DNA from: Actinomycetes bacterium
GTDB lineage: Bacteria; Actinomycetota; Actinomycetes; Nanopelagicales; Nanopelagicaceae
Assembly: GCA_023252155.1 (NCBI GenBank)
Contig: JAHEXJ010000001.1
Location: 13,553-77,552, forward strand
Length of the DNA: 64,000 bases
Reading direction: 5' to 3'
This document shows, piece after piece, positions 44,319 to 53,606 of this stretch (within the stretch, counting starts at the first letter, position 1; each line of letters begins with the position of its first letter). Position numbers and translations under genes: made by a program. The notes below the pieces were generated by a model. It was not told the origin of the DNA. It searched no databases and worked only from the letters and a program-made list of their open reading frames with translations.

Positions 44319-46339
44319 TCTTTCTCTTCCTTTAAGAACGATGCGTGTAAACGACGTAGAGATTCTTTAACGGTCTTGTCATCCGAAGTTCGCCACAACG
44401 GCGGCATAGAGTTCAAAAGAACTGATCCGTATCGCTTGGTCACAATTCGGGAATCTAGAATCGCCACTACTCCGCGATCATCCATCGAACGAATTAAGCG
44501 ACCGGTCCCTTGCGCGAGCATCAGCGCAGCGCGAGGCATCGAAACTTTCATGAACCCACTACCACCGGCTGCATCAACTTCGGCAGCACGAGCAGACATC
44601 ACTGGGTCATCAGGTCGCGGAAACGGGATGCGATCAATGGCAACGAGAATGCATGAAGAACCCGGGACATCTACGCCCTGCCAAAGACTTATCGTGCCGA
44701 GCAATATCGAGGTCTCGTCCTTTGCAAACCTCTCAACCAGAGGACCAACTGCGTCCCCCCGTTTTTGAGTGATGATCTTTATCGGAAGTTCTGCCAGCAC
44801 TTTTCGCAGATGCGCATCAGCCGCCTCGACGCCGCGCCATGATGAAAAAAGCGCCAATGTGCGCCCACCCGCAGCATCAATGAGCTCACCAAGTTCGGTC
44901 AAAGCATCAATACTTGGACCGTCCCGCCCGGGCTCTGGAAGATGTTTGGGTAAATAGAGCATGCCCTGATTTGCGAAATCAAAAGGGGATCCGACATCGA
45001 GCATCTGCACATTGCTGGGGTCGATGTCACCCTCTTCGAGATCGGCACCATCTTCACCAGCAGCGCCAAGTTCGTCGAGTGCGAATCCAATGTTCCGGGC
45101 CATCGCATCGAAGCCTTTACCCACAGTCAGTGTCGCAGAGGTCGCAATCACGGGCGATTTAGTGAGCAAGTTGTTTCGAAGGACGGAGGAAACAGTCAAA
45201 GGCGCAAGATGGAGAGTCGAGAACGTCGGTTCGAACCAGAGCACTTGGCCCTTGCCCATCTTCAATATTTTGGCGGCCGTATTGGATATTTCAGTGACTG
45301 CGCCTTTTACTCGAGCTCTTTCGGCGATGGAATCTGAATCGACAATCTCTTCATCTGCGGCAATTGCCTGCAACACTTTCTGCGCGGCTTCGCGCACCTT
45401 GCGGATCGGTGCTTCAAGTTCTGAAGGGATTTCAGTGAGGCGACCTTGAAGTCCCGTTTCATATTTCACCCGTTGGCCGTAGCCATCCATCGCATCGTTG
45501 AAATCGGCGGCGGCTTTGACAAATGCATCGGCCAATTTGCCGGGCAAGTGTTTTTTTGACATCCCAGCAGCACGAGAGACGCGCGGGCCAGTTAGTTCCT
45601 CTGTCACGGCTTGAGTCGTGCGATCCATGAATTCGTGGGCTTCATCCAAAATTACTGCATCTCGCTCGGGCAGAATCGGATGTGACTCCACTATCTCGAT
45701 AGCAAGAAGGGTGTGATTCGTTACGACCACATCTGAATCAGCGGCCTTTGCCTTGGCAATGGCTGCAAAACATTGGTGGCCGTATGCACAAACTTCGGCT
45801 CCGACACATTCGCGCCCCGACAGGGAATTCGCGGCCCACACTCGTCGATCTACTTCAGGGGCGTCATCGCGATCCCCGCTTACTCCAGGTTTGCGTGCCC
45901 AGTCATGCAATCGCTTGGCATCTTTTTCAAGGCTGCTAACTTCGAGCATGGCTTCCCCATCCGGGTCGCCGCCTTCGCTATTCATTTTCTGCAAGCAGAC
46001 GTAGTTGCCGACGCCTTTGTAGATGCCAAAGGTAATTTCTCGTTTCAAAACTTTCTCTAACGCGGGAACAATTCGCGGCAGGTCACGTTCAACCAACTGA
46101 CGTTGCAATGCCAATGTTGCAGTTGCAACTAAGACTTTTTTGCCATGGACCAACGCCGGAACAAGGTATGCCAATGATTTTCCCGTGCCAGTTCCGGCTT
46201 GAACCATCAAATGGTGGCGATCAGAGAGCGCGTTAGCTACGGCTTCGGCCATTTCAATCTGGCCTTCGCGAGGAGAGCCGCCAATGGCCTCAACCGCCGC
46301 ATCAAGTGCCAGCCGGACCTGGTCAGAAAGCTCGCTCAC
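44315..46339 (-). CDS. dinG: DinG/XPD-family iron-sulfur helicase
   Basis: About 674 residues of SF2 helicase: Walker A AGTGTGKSLAY, DEAH box (VILDEAHEFMD), a cysteine set (YVCLQKM, GRECVGAEVC, GHQCF) that can bind a 4Fe-4S cluster, motif VI QGTGRLIRS. It unwinds DNA from 5' to 3', including R-loops. I favour GTG 46339 (MSELSDQV), seven bases after TAGGCT; ATG 46357 is the alternative. Confidence 0.93.
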   Translation of the reverse strand: MSELSDQVRLALDAAVEAIGGSPREGQIEMAEAVANALSDRHHLMVQAGTGTGKSLAYLVPALVHGKKVLVATATLALQRQLVERDLPRIVPALEKVLKREITFGIYKGVGNYVCLQKMNSEGGDPDGEAMLEVSSLEKDAKRLHDWARKPGVSGDRDDAPEVDRRVWAANSLSGRECVGAEVCAYGHQCFAAIAKAKAADSDVVVTNHTLLAIEIVESHPILPERDAVILDEAHEFMDRTTQAVTEELTGPRVSRAAGMSKKHLPGKLADAFVKAAADFNDAMDGYGQRVKYETGLQGRLTEIPSELEAPIRKVREAAQKVLQAIAADEEIVDSDSIAERARVKGAVTEISNTAAKILKMGKGQVLWFEPTFSTLHLAPLTVSSVLRNNLLTKSPVIATSATLTVGKGFDAMARNIGFALDELGAAGEDGADLEEGDIDPSNVQMLDVGSPFDFANQGMLYLPKHLPEPGRDGPSIDALTELGELIDAAGGRTLALFSSWRGVEAADAHLRKVLAELPIKIITQKRGDAVGPLVERFAKDETSILLGTISLWQGVDVPGSSCILVAIDRIPFPRPDDPVMSARAAEVDAAGGSGFMKVSMPRAALMLAQGTGRLIRSMDDRGVVAILDSRIVTKRYGSVLLNSMPPLWRTSDDKTVKESLRRLHASFLKEEKD

Positions 46340-46346
46340 GCGGGTC

Positions 46347-46352
46347 AGCCTA
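46347..46352 (-). promoter_or_regulatory. -10 element of the dinG-like gene
   Basis: Minus-strand TAGGCT seven bases before GTG 46339, inside the longer alternative frame. Confidence 0.4.
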
Positions 46353-46376
46353 CCCATGATCGGCGACGGAGAAAGA

Positions 46377-46394
46377 TAGTTGAACTTTCAACTA
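46377..46394. promoter_or_regulatory. MarR-type palindromic operator
   Basis: TAGTTGAA-ct-TTCAACTA, perfect 8-bp arms. It covers the -35 TTGAAC (46380-46385) of the dioxygenase promoter. TTGAA/TTCAA palindromes of this form are typical MarR/SlyA-family sites; no such regulator is encoded in the window. Confidence 0.6.
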
Positions 46395-46407
46395 TAATGA
46401 GTATGAT
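46380..46407 (+). promoter_or_regulatory. Promoter of the LigB-type dioxygenase gene
   Basis: -35 TTGAAC (46380-46385), 16-nt spacer, -10 TATGAT (46402-46407), then aagcct and ATG 46414. Confidence 0.75.
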
Positions 46408-46413
46408 AAGCCT

Positions 46414-47190
46414 ATGGAAACGAAAATGCCCGCTCTTTACATAGGACATGGCGCTCCGATGTTGCTCGACGATCCCATCTGGTCATCCGAACTTGCAACG
46501 GTTGCCAAAGATCTTCGCCGTCCGAAAGCCATCCTTATCGTCTCTGCGCACTGGGAATCCGCACCGATCACACTGAGCAACGTCGCGGCAAATGCCCCGC
46601 TCGTCTACGACTTCTACGGCTTCGACCAGAAGTACTACGAGATGACCTACAACTCCCCCGAAGCATCCGCGCTTGCTCAAAAAGTTGCCGCGTTGATGCC
46701 GAAGAATGAGCCCATCCATCAAAGCAACCGAGGACTCGATCACGGAGCTTGGGTTCCACTGAAGATCATGTATCCAGATGCGGACATTCCTGTTCTTCAG
46801 ATGTCGATGCCAACTTCGAATCCATATTTGCTTATGGAATTGGGAAAGCGCTTGCAACCACTTCGCGATGAGGGAGTTCTCATCATCGGATCAGGTTTTA
46901 TGACGCATGGCCTTCCTTACATTCGAGATTGGCGCATGGATGCAGCTGCACCAACGTGGTCGAGTGATTTCGATCAATGGGCCGCGGAAGCAATGGCGAC
47001 CGGCAACATAGATGAACTCGCTAATTTCAAATCGAACGCACCTGGCATGCCATACGCCCACCCAACGGTCGAGCACTTCACACCTTTGTTTATCACTCTC
47101 GGAACTGCTGTGACCCCCGACAAGGCCCCAGAAACCCTTATAGAAGGCTACTTTTTGGGCCTTTCTAAGCGATCTATTTTGGTTGCGTAG
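46414..47190 (+). CDS. LigB-family extradiol dioxygenase (YgiD/DODA-like)
   Basis: 258 residues. Metal-binding and catalytic histidines lie in IGHGAPM (N-terminus), VSAHWES, GLDHGAWVPL and THGLPY, the set of the class III extradiol ring-cleaving DODA/YgiD enzymes. It would open catechol-type rings such as DOPA; the natural substrate is unknown. Control by a MarR-type operator suggests induction by aromatic or quinone compounds (inference). Confidence 0.9.
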   Translation: METKMPALYIGHGAPMLLDDPIWSSELATVAKDLRRPKAILIVSAHWESAPITLSNVAANAPLVYDFYGFDQKYYEMTYNSPEASALAQKVAALMPKNEPIHQSNRGLDHGAWVPLKIMYPDADIPVLQMSMPTSNPYLLMELGKRLQPLRDEGVLIIGSGFMTHGLPYIRDWRMDAAAPTWSSDFDQWAAEAMATGNIDELANFKSNAPGMPYAHPTVEHFTPLFITLGTAVTPDKAPETLIEGYFLGLSKRSILVA

Positions 47191-47199
47191 AACATTTTT

Positions 47200-47652
47200 T
47201 TAAAGAAGTAAGTTGCGAACGCCATTAAGCAAAGTTTGCGCGGTCGCACATGCAAAATCGGCCGTCGACTTTCCAATTGGCTTCCCCTGGTAGTGAAGGG
47301 CATTCCGTCCCTCGCGGAGGGCATTGAAATCTGACGACGCCGATTGTATTGGGCCTCCGAAAAAGGCAATTTCAAGAAATTCCCCAACTGCCATATGTTG
47401 ACCCGGTCCTGATGTAGTTCGATAACCGTATGCGGCCAGTAATGCTTCACCGACGTTGTGTGCGATGTTATATGCAGTGTCATAGCGGACCGAACTCGCT
47501 TTAATATGTGAAAGTTCGCTCATGGTCTCGATTGCAAGATTCAAAAATAATTGAGCTTTATTAATGTCTATGGGCACTCTAGTCAAACGTTTGGCTTTAA
47601 CAACGCTCGATAGTTCTGCTATCTGGCTCGCTGACAAATGTGGTGGATTCAT
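47200..47652 (-). CDS. HEPN-domain protein (toxin-like RNase)
   Basis: 150 residues, all-helical, with the HEPN RNase motif RNALH (Rx4-6H class, RNxxxH form) at 116-120. HEPN proteins paired with MNT nucleotidyltransferases act as toxins, cleaving RNA. It overlaps the upstream MNT gene by four bases, the classical module order. Confidence 0.85.
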   Translation of the reverse strand: MNPPHLSASQIAELSSVVKAKRLTRVPIDINKAQLFLNLAIETMSELSHIKASSVRYDTAYNIAHNVGEALLAAYGYRTTSGPGQHMAVGEFLEIAFFGGPIQSASSDFNALREGRNALHYQGKPIGKSTADFACATAQTLLNGVRNLLL

Positions 47653-48242
47653 ACCAATTCTTTCAAATCAGAACTACCGAACACGTTAATAACACCTCCT
47701 TTACGTACATTTTTGAGAAAAGGAGTATCTTCCTGCCATTCATCTTCAGTCATTATCGTGGGATTGATTGGCCAGCCAATCTTCTTACCCACAGCCAGGC
47801 AGACGACATATATCTTTGCGACATCTGGATGCCCGATCACCATGACATCGATGTCTTCCGGAGCAGGCCCACGGTGTCCTAGTGCACGATGCGCCCAGGA
47901 CCCAAAAATGACCACTTTCTCAATTCCTTTGATTCCTCGCATTGCTTCCTTCAGCATTGGTGCCGGTCCAGAGGAAATCTCAAGAAGATCTCTCAGGGGT
48001 CGGAAATATGGCGACTTCCTGTTTGAACCTATCAATCGATTGTTGCCAACTTTGGATTCCGAAATCAGTCCAGCCTCGAGAAGTCGGCCGATCTCTTTGT
48101 GCAATGTTGCATAGGGAATTCCAAGGTGTTCACTTAAGTTTTGAATCGATTTCGGACTTTCACCCAGAAATATGCTTGCCAATACCCGCTCCTGATTCGC
48201 GGAGCGAAAAATTGGTAAAAGCAAGGGTGGTTCGGTTCTCAT
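47649..48242 (-). CDS. MNT nucleotidyltransferase antitoxin fused to a winged helix
   Basis: About 197 residues from ATG 48242. An N-terminal winged HTH (about 15-70; NLSEHLGIPYATLHKEIGRLLEAGLI) is followed by a minimal nucleotidyltransferase fold with GSW at 114-116 and EDIDVMV at 129-135. MNT antitoxins neutralise HEPN toxins by adenylylation. The fused DNA-binding domain can explain binding to the long inverted repeat over its own start. A longer frame begins at TTG 48278 but would read through the operator. Confidence 0.87.
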   Translation of the reverse strand: MRTEPPLLLPIFRSANQERVLASIFLGESPKSIQNLSEHLGIPYATLHKEIGRLLEAGLISESKVGNNRLIGSNRKSPYFRPLRDLLEISSGPAPMLKEAMRGIKGIEKVVIFGSWAHRALGHRGPAPEDIDVMVIGHPDVAKIYVVCLAVGKKIGWPINPTIMTEDEWQEDTPFLKNVRKGGVINVFGSSDLKELV

Positions 48243-48274
48243 ATAACGGAGGATACTATCCGTTATATGAGAAC
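48235..48274. promoter_or_regulatory. 40-bp inverted repeat operator of the HEPN-MNT module
   Basis: Perfect 16-bp arms, 48235-48250 and 48259-48274, with an 8-nt centre. The repeat covers the -10 (TATCCT, 48250-48255 minus strand, seven bases before ATG) and the start codon, so binding would block both transcription and any leaderless initiation. Confidence 0.85.
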
Positions 48275-48295
48275 GCAACTACTGCCACGATTAAA

Positions 48296-51112
48296 TCAGC
48301 TGCAACCGGAAGTGCTTCCGCATCCTTCGCATACGTAGCAGGCACCTGATTGACGCATCTTCACACCGCACGTCATGCAAAGCGGCGCATCGGACGCAAT
48401 TCCAGTCATAGCCTCCATCAATTCGGTGGAAGATCCATAACCTTGTGAAGGGGCTTTGGTGATCTTCACTTCCTTTGGCTTAGTAACTGCAACTGGTGCT
48501 GGCGTGCGATCGAATTCGTCCTCTTCGACAGGTGCATCTTGCGTGTACTCCCCCGTCTCAAGGGCGCGAGTTCGCTCGGCCGCCGAGTAGAGACCCATCC
48601 CCGAACGAGATTCAAACGGCAGGTAATCAAGTGCCAAGCGACGGAAGATGTAATCCATCATGGATTGTGCGATCCGAACATCTGGATCATCGGTCATTCC
48701 ACTTGGCTCAAATCGCAAGTTGGTGAACTTCTCGACGAAGGTCTCAAGAGGCACTCCGTATTGAAGGCCGATCGAAACCGCGATCGAGAACGCATCCATA
48801 ACACCGGCAAGAGTTGATCCCTGCTTGCCGAGTTTCAAGAAGACTTCACCGAGTGCGCCATCAGCGTAGGCGCCTGATGTCATGTAACCCTCAGCACCAC
48901 CAACGGAGAACGAGGTTGTCATTGCAGGACGTGACTTTGGAAGACGCTTGCGAACGGCTGCAGCGGGGGCAGTCTCAGAAACAACTTCCTTGCCCTTTGC
49001 CTTGCCGTCGGAAAGTGGCTGTCCGACCTTGCAATTGTCGCGGTAGACGGCAAGTGCCTTAAGACCGAGCTTCCAGCCCTCGTAGTAGACCTCTTCAACA
49101 TCTTCGACAGTTGCATCCTCTGGCAAGTTGACGGTCTTTGAAATCGCACCCGAAAGGAACGGCTGGCATGCAGCCATCATTCGCACGTGGCCCATAGGGG
49201 CAATCGAACGTGCACCGAGGGCGCAGTCAAAGACGTCGTAGTGCTCAGGCTTTAACCCAGGTGCGTCAATGACATGGCCGTGTGTCGCGATGAATTCGAC
49301 AATAGCTTCAATGGTTTCTTCGGCATATCCGAGTTTGCGAAGGGCTGCCGGAACTGTCTGGTTGACGATCTGCATGGATCCGCCGCCGACGAGCTTCTTG
49401 AACTTCACGAGTGAGAAGTCAGGCTCGATACCGGTGGTGTCGCAGTCCATCATCAAGCCGATGGTTCCGGTTGGAGCAAGAACCGAGATCTGCGCGTTGC
49501 GCCATCCGTTCTTCTCGCCGACCTTGTTGTTGGTATCCCAGGCCTTGTTGGCCTCAGTCCAAACATCGCGATCAAGAGTTGTCACAGACTTTGCTGAGAT
49601 GGAGGCAGATGCGTGCTTGTGCATGACACGGGCATGAGCATCTGCGTTGCGTGCGAAGCCTTCGTATGCTCCGACAATTCCTGCAAGCTCTGCGGAACGC
49701 TTGTAGGTGATGCCTGACATCAACGATGTGATTGCACCAGCCAGGGCCCGGCCACCATCTGAATCGTAAGGAAGACCTGATGCCATAAGGAGTGCACCAA
49801 GGTTTGCGTAGCCGATTCCGAGTTGGCGATATGCGCGAGTTGTCACGCCGATTGCCTCAGTTGGGAAGTCAGCGAAGCAGATGGAAATATCCATCGCAGT
49901 GATGATCATTTCTGCGGCGCGAGCAAAGGTCTTGGCGTCAAAAGAGCCGTCAGACTTGAGGAATTTCATCAAGTTCAAGGATGCAAGGTTGCACGATGAA
50001 TTATCGAGTGACATGTACTCAGAGCATGGGTTGGATGCGTTGATTCGACCCGTCTCTGGGTTGGTGTGCCAATCATTGATGGTGTCGTCGTACTGAATTC
50101 CTGGATCAGCGCATGCCCAGGCAGCCTCTGCCATCTTGCGGAACAAACCGCGTGCATCGACGGTGTCGATGACTTCGCCGGTTGATCGCGCGGTGAGACC
50201 GAATTCTTTTCCTTCTTCATATGAGCGCATGAACTTGTCGCTCACGCGGACTGAGTTGTTGGCGTTCTGGTACTGGACGGAGATGATGTCTTTTCCGCTC
50301 AAGTCCATGTCAAAACCGGCGTCGCGAAGGGCGCGGATCTTGTCTTCTTCGCGAACCTTGGTCTCGATGAATTCTTCGATATCTGGATGGTCAACATCTA
50401 GCACAACCATCTTGGCGGCGCGACGCGTTGCTCCACCGCTCTTGATTGTCCCTGCAGATGCATCAGCACCGCGCATGAACGAGACAGGACCAGATGCAGT
50501 TCCGCCTGATTTCAACAATTCCTTTGAAGAACGGATGCGGGACAAGTTAAGCCCGGCGCCTGATCCGCCCTTGAAAATCATGCCTTCCTCGCGATACCAG
50601 TTGAGGATCGATTCCATAGTGTCATCAACTGACAATATGAAGCACGCGCTAACTTGCTGTGGCTCGGATGTTCCGACGTTGAACCACACTGGCGAGTTGA
50701 AGGAGAAGATCTGGTGTAGCAACATGTAGGTGAGTTCGTGTTCGAAAACTTCGGCATCGATTTCCGTTGCAAAATACCCGTGGTCTTTTCCGGCCTTTGT
50801 ATAGGTCAAAACAACGCGGTCAATTACCTGCTTGAGCGACCATTCGCGGTTCTCGGCCCCGACTGCGCCACGGAAATACTTCGTGGAAACAATGGTTGAT
50901 GCGTTAACCGACCAGAATTCGGGATATTCAACCCCGCGCTGTTCGAAGATAACTTCTCCGGATTTCCAATTCGTCTGAACGACATCACGACGCTCCCACG
51001 TCACTTCGTCATAAGGGTGCACACCAGCAGTGGTGTATATGCGTTCGAGTACCAACCCCTTGTTTGACTTAGCGGTGGACTTACCTGGTCGATTGATGAC
51101 CGTCTCTGACAT
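48296..51112 (-). CDS. nrdJ: Adenosylcobalamin-dependent ribonucleotide reductase (class II)
   Basis: 938 residues. The core has QQVSACFILSVDDTMESI, SGAGLNLSRIRS, ASNPCSEYMSLDNSSCNL (catalytic Cys) and LAPTGTIGLMMDCDTTG. A C-terminal Cys-rich tail (CMTCGVKMRQSGACYVCEGC) serves zinc binding and thiol exchange. It makes deoxynucleotides and requires vitamin B12. GGAG lies nine bases upstream of ATG. It follows nrdR by 34 bp. Confidence 0.97.
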   Translation of the reverse strand: MSETVINRPGKSTAKSNKGLVLERIYTTAGVHPYDEVTWERRDVVQTNWKSGEVIFEQRGVEYPEFWSVNASTIVSTKYFRGAVGAENREWSLKQVIDRVVLTYTKAGKDHGYFATEIDAEVFEHELTYMLLHQIFSFNSPVWFNVGTSEPQQVSACFILSVDDTMESILNWYREEGMIFKGGSGAGLNLSRIRSSKELLKSGGTASGPVSFMRGADASAGTIKSGGATRRAAKMVVLDVDHPDIEEFIETKVREEDKIRALRDAGFDMDLSGKDIISVQYQNANNSVRVSDKFMRSYEEGKEFGLTARSTGEVIDTVDARGLFRKMAEAAWACADPGIQYDDTINDWHTNPETGRINASNPCSEYMSLDNSSCNLASLNLMKFLKSDGSFDAKTFARAAEMIITAMDISICFADFPTEAIGVTTRAYRQLGIGYANLGALLMASGLPYDSDGGRALAGAITSLMSGITYKRSAELAGIVGAYEGFARNADAHARVMHKHASASISAKSVTTLDRDVWTEANKAWDTNNKVGEKNGWRNAQISVLAPTGTIGLMMDCDTTGIEPDFSLVKFKKLVGGGSMQIVNQTVPAALRKLGYAEETIEAIVEFIATHGHVIDAPGLKPEHYDVFDCALGARSIAPMGHVRMMAACQPFLSGAISKTVNLPEDATVEDVEEVYYEGWKLGLKALAVYRDNCKVGQPLSDGKAKGKEVVSETAPAAAVRKRLPKSRPAMTTSFSVGGAEGYMTSGAYADGALGEVFLKLGKQGSTLAGVMDAFSIAVSIGLQYGVPLETFVEKFTNLRFEPSGMTDDPDVRIAQSMMDYIFRRLALDYLPFESRSGMGLYSAAERTRALETGEYTQDAPVEEDEFDRTPAPVAVTKPKEVKITKAPSQGYGSSTELMEAMTGIASDAPLCMTCGVKMRQSGACYVCEGCGSTSGCS

Positions 51113-51146
51113 GTTTTAGTTCTCCAGATTTCTTTAGTAGTGCTTA

Positions 51147-51635
51147 TTATTTTTTGTTGTTCGGCAAAGGGGATTTGCTCTTGGTACTCGATGGCACAGC
51201 TCGCAATAAAGCGATCTCGCCTTCGAAATCTTCGAGGGAATTGAAGTTGCGATAAACCGATGCGTACCGAAGGTAGGCAACTTCATCGAGTTGGCGAAGT
51301 GGAGCCAAGATGGCCATCCCAACTTCTTGGGCTTCGATCTCGGCTTGCCCGGTTAGGCGAAGGGTCTCTTCAACCCGTTGGGCCAGAAGGGCTAGGTCAT
51401 CGTTGCTCACCGGCCTACCTTGGCAGGCCTTCCTGACACCGGCGATGACCTTCTCTCGGCTGAAGGGCTCGGTAGCCCCACTTCGCTTCACAATATTGAG
51501 AAGGGCGGTCTCTTGGGTCGAAAATCGTGCCCCACATTCAGGGCACTCGCGACGACGACGAATCTGAGTGCCGTCTTCGGCTGGACGCGAATCCACGACG
51601 CGAGAATCATCATGTCGGCAAAATGGACAGATCAT
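51147..51635 (-). CDS. nrdR: Transcriptional repressor NrdR
   Basis: 162 residues. An N-terminal zinc ribbon ([23 protein letters not shown]) is followed by the ATP-cone (about 46-136). NrdR senses ATP/dATP and represses ribonucleotide reductase genes. Here it is first in the operon with nrdJ, so it probably regulates itself as well. The C-terminal 20 residues are polar. Confidence 0.96.
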   Translation of the reverse strand: MICPFCRHDDSRVVDSRPAEDGTQIRRRRECPECGARFSTQETALLNIVKRSGATEPFSREKVIAGVRKACQGRPVSNDDLALLAQRVEETLRLTGQAEIEAQEVGMAILAPLRQLDEVAYLRYASVYRNFNSLEDFEGEIALLRAVPSSTKSKSPLPNNKK

Positions 51636-51745
51636 TCGGCGTGTCTCCCATCCTTTGGTTACTACGGGGTGTAAAGCGATTTACTGAAAATTCCCTGAGT
51701 TGCGGCTCATCACCACTACTTATGGAACTATATCGCGCCTGGACC

Positions 51746-51760
51746 CCTACATCTAGTAGG
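51746..51760. promoter_or_regulatory. Possible NrdR box
   Basis: CCTACATCTAGTAGG, a 15-bp imperfect-centre palindrome in the 200-bp region upstream of nrdR-nrdJ. It resembles the ACACTATATATAGTGT-like NrdR box; the second, weaker site (AACTATATCGCG, 51726-51737) is not at the usual 31-bp phasing. No other feature is seen in this 200-bp gap. Confidence 0.45.
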
Positions 51761-51835
51761 AACACTAAAGGAAGTCTTGAGGGTTTGCCCTCATTGACTA
51801 CATAAAATCTTCTCTCGGCGTGTCGGGGCTAACAC

Positions 51836-52387
51836 TCACTTGACCACGGTAATCGTTGCGGCCGAGTTGCTCGAATCAGGCTTAATGGTCACGATATCGC
51901 CAGCTTTGACGCTTGCCAAGGTGCCTGCGGTGCTCTGGCGCACGCGTGTGTTGGTCAGGAGCGGGAAGGTCTGCTTCTCCCCACTTAGGGTCTGGATGAC
52001 CACAGAGGTGGCCGTTATGGAGACGATCGTGCCGGCTACGTCTGTCGAAGCCGCTGCCGCGGGAGCCCCAAATCCACTTGGAGCCCCTGAAACTGTGCCA
52101 TTGCTAAGGGTTCCAGAGGTGCCAGACGCCCCAGTTCCGTTGCGTCGGGTGAAGCCACCGTTGCCAAATCCGCCTCCGAAACCTCCACCCGTCAAACCAG
52201 CAAGTGAAAGCGAATTCCCAGCACTTGTCGTTGCTTTGTGTTTTCCATACGCAATGCCACCGGTGAATAACATCGCAGCGATGACAACGACGGTGAGAGC
52301 TTTAGTGCTTCGCGGAAGCGGTCGATGTTTCGCTTGCGAAACTAGTTCAACAATTGCATCATGTGAATTTTCTTTTTCGTTATTCAT
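51836..52387 (-). CDS. Membrane-anchored DUF5666-like protein, last gene of the efflux operon
   Basis: About 183 residues. A cytoplasmic start (to about 30), one transmembrane segment (ALTVVVIAAMLFTGGIAYG), a Gly-rich flexible linker (GGGFGGGFGNGG), then a small beta-barrel-like domain (VAGTIVSITATSVVIQTLSG; VKAGDIVTIKP) of the DUF5666 type. It overlaps the permease stop by eight bases. Role unknown; perhaps an accessory to the pump. Confidence 0.75.
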   Translation of the reverse strand: MNNEKENSHDAIVELVSQAKHRPLPRSTKALTVVVIAAMLFTGGIAYGKHKATTSAGNSLSLAGLTGGGFGGGFGNGGFTRRNGTGASGTSGTLSNGTVSGAPSGFGAPAAAASTDVAGTIVSITATSVVIQTLSGEKQTFPLLTNTRVRQSTAGTLASVKAGDIVTIKPDSSNSAATITVVK

Positions 52388-53606
52388 ATCGCAGCGCCTC
52401 AATTGGTCGTAGGGATGCAGCGCGGTTTGCTGGCCAACCGCCGAAAATTAATCCGATAAGCGCGCTGACAATAAATGCCAAGAGCACACTCGATAGGGAG
52501 ACAACAGGTTTAACTCCAAGAATTGTGAAATGCGAAATTCCGACACCGAGCAAAACTCCTGAGAGTCCTCCCAATAACGAAAGCAACATCGCCTCGATCA
52601 AGAACTGCGAAAGAATCGCGAACTTCGGCGCACCAATTGCTTTGCGAATTCCGATCTCACGAGTTCGCTCTGTTACTGACACCAACATGATGTTGGTGAT
52701 GCCGATGCCTCCAACAAGCAAGCTGATAGCAGCCACAATTCCCAATAACACAGTCAACGTGTGACCCGACTGATTGGACGATGCCAGGATCGATGCCTGG
52801 TTGAGAACGCGATAATCGGCTGTTCCGCCAGCCTTTATTTTGTGTTGGGCATCCATGATCGAAGTCACTTCATCCATCGCAGCAGTCGTCGTGGTCGCGC
52901 TCTTGGCTTCGACTTGAATACTGCTGATTGATCCGTATCCCGACATCGATCGTTGAATAAAGGTAATCGGCGCAATCACGATGCTATCGGCGTCTTGAAA
53001 ACCCGTGGTTCCCTTGGTTTTCATGACGCCAACAACAGTCACCGATTGCCCGTGGCAACGGATTACTTGATTGAGCGGGCTATCTGTTCCAAAAAGATCG
53101 GATGCAACCGTCGTACCAATAACCACAACGGGCCGGCCCGCAACCACATCGTCAGCAGTCCAATAAGTACCCACGCTTACTGGACTATTTGCGGCCTCGA
53201 AGTACGACGGCCACGTGCCGATCACACTCTGCGGGCTCGACGAGAGATTGCCGTAAGTGCACGTCACTCCCTGTGCTTGCAACACAGGGGCTGCGCTCTT
53301 CACGTCCGGTGCCTTCACTGGGTCATTGAGGGCGGTTGCATCCAAGATGGTCAACTGCTTGGCATTCGAATTGGCAGATCGCGAAAAACGACCACCGCCC
53401 AAGGCTGAGACGGTGATCGAATTAGTGCCAAGTTTCTGAATACTCTGTTGAACCGATACTGCAGAGCCAGTCCCAACGGCCGTTAGGACAATGACGGATG
53501 AGACTCCAATAAGGACGCCAAGCACCGTCAAACTTGATCGCATTCTGTTGGCGGTGATTCCCCGCCAAGCAAAGCGCCAAACTTCCCGTAGCCCTAGGCC
53601 ACCCAT
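52380..53606 (-). CDS. MacB/FtsX-type ABC transporter permease
   Basis: 408 residues: one membrane helix near residue 20-45 (SLTVLGVLIGVSSVIVLTAV), a large extracytoplasmic domain (about 45-280), and three helices in the C-terminal third (TVLLGIVAAISLLVGGIGI onward). MSVTERTREIGIRKAIGA is the FtsX/MacB coupling motif. Overlaps the ATPase gene by 13 bp; with the adaptor and ATPase it makes a tripartite-like MacAB exporter. Confidence 0.92.
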   Translation of the reverse strand: MGGLGLREVWRFAWRGITANRMRSSLTVLGVLIGVSSVIVLTAVGTGSAVSVQQSIQKLGTNSITVSALGGGRFSRSANSNAKQLTILDATALNDPVKAPDVKSAAPVLQAQGVTCTYGNLSSSPQSVIGTWPSYFEAANSPVSVGTYWTADDVVAGRPVVVIGTTVASDLFGTDSPLNQVIRCHGQSVTVVGVMKTKGTTGFQDADSIVIAPITFIQRSMSGYGSISSIQVEAKSATTTTAAMDEVTSIMDAQHKIKAGGTADYRVLNQASILASSNQSGHTLTVLLGIVAAISLLVGGIGITNIMLVSVTERTREIGIRKAIGAPKFAILSQFLIEAMLLSLLGGLSGVLLGVGISHFTILGVKPVVSLSSVLLAFIVSALIGLIFGGWPANRAASLRPIEALRYE

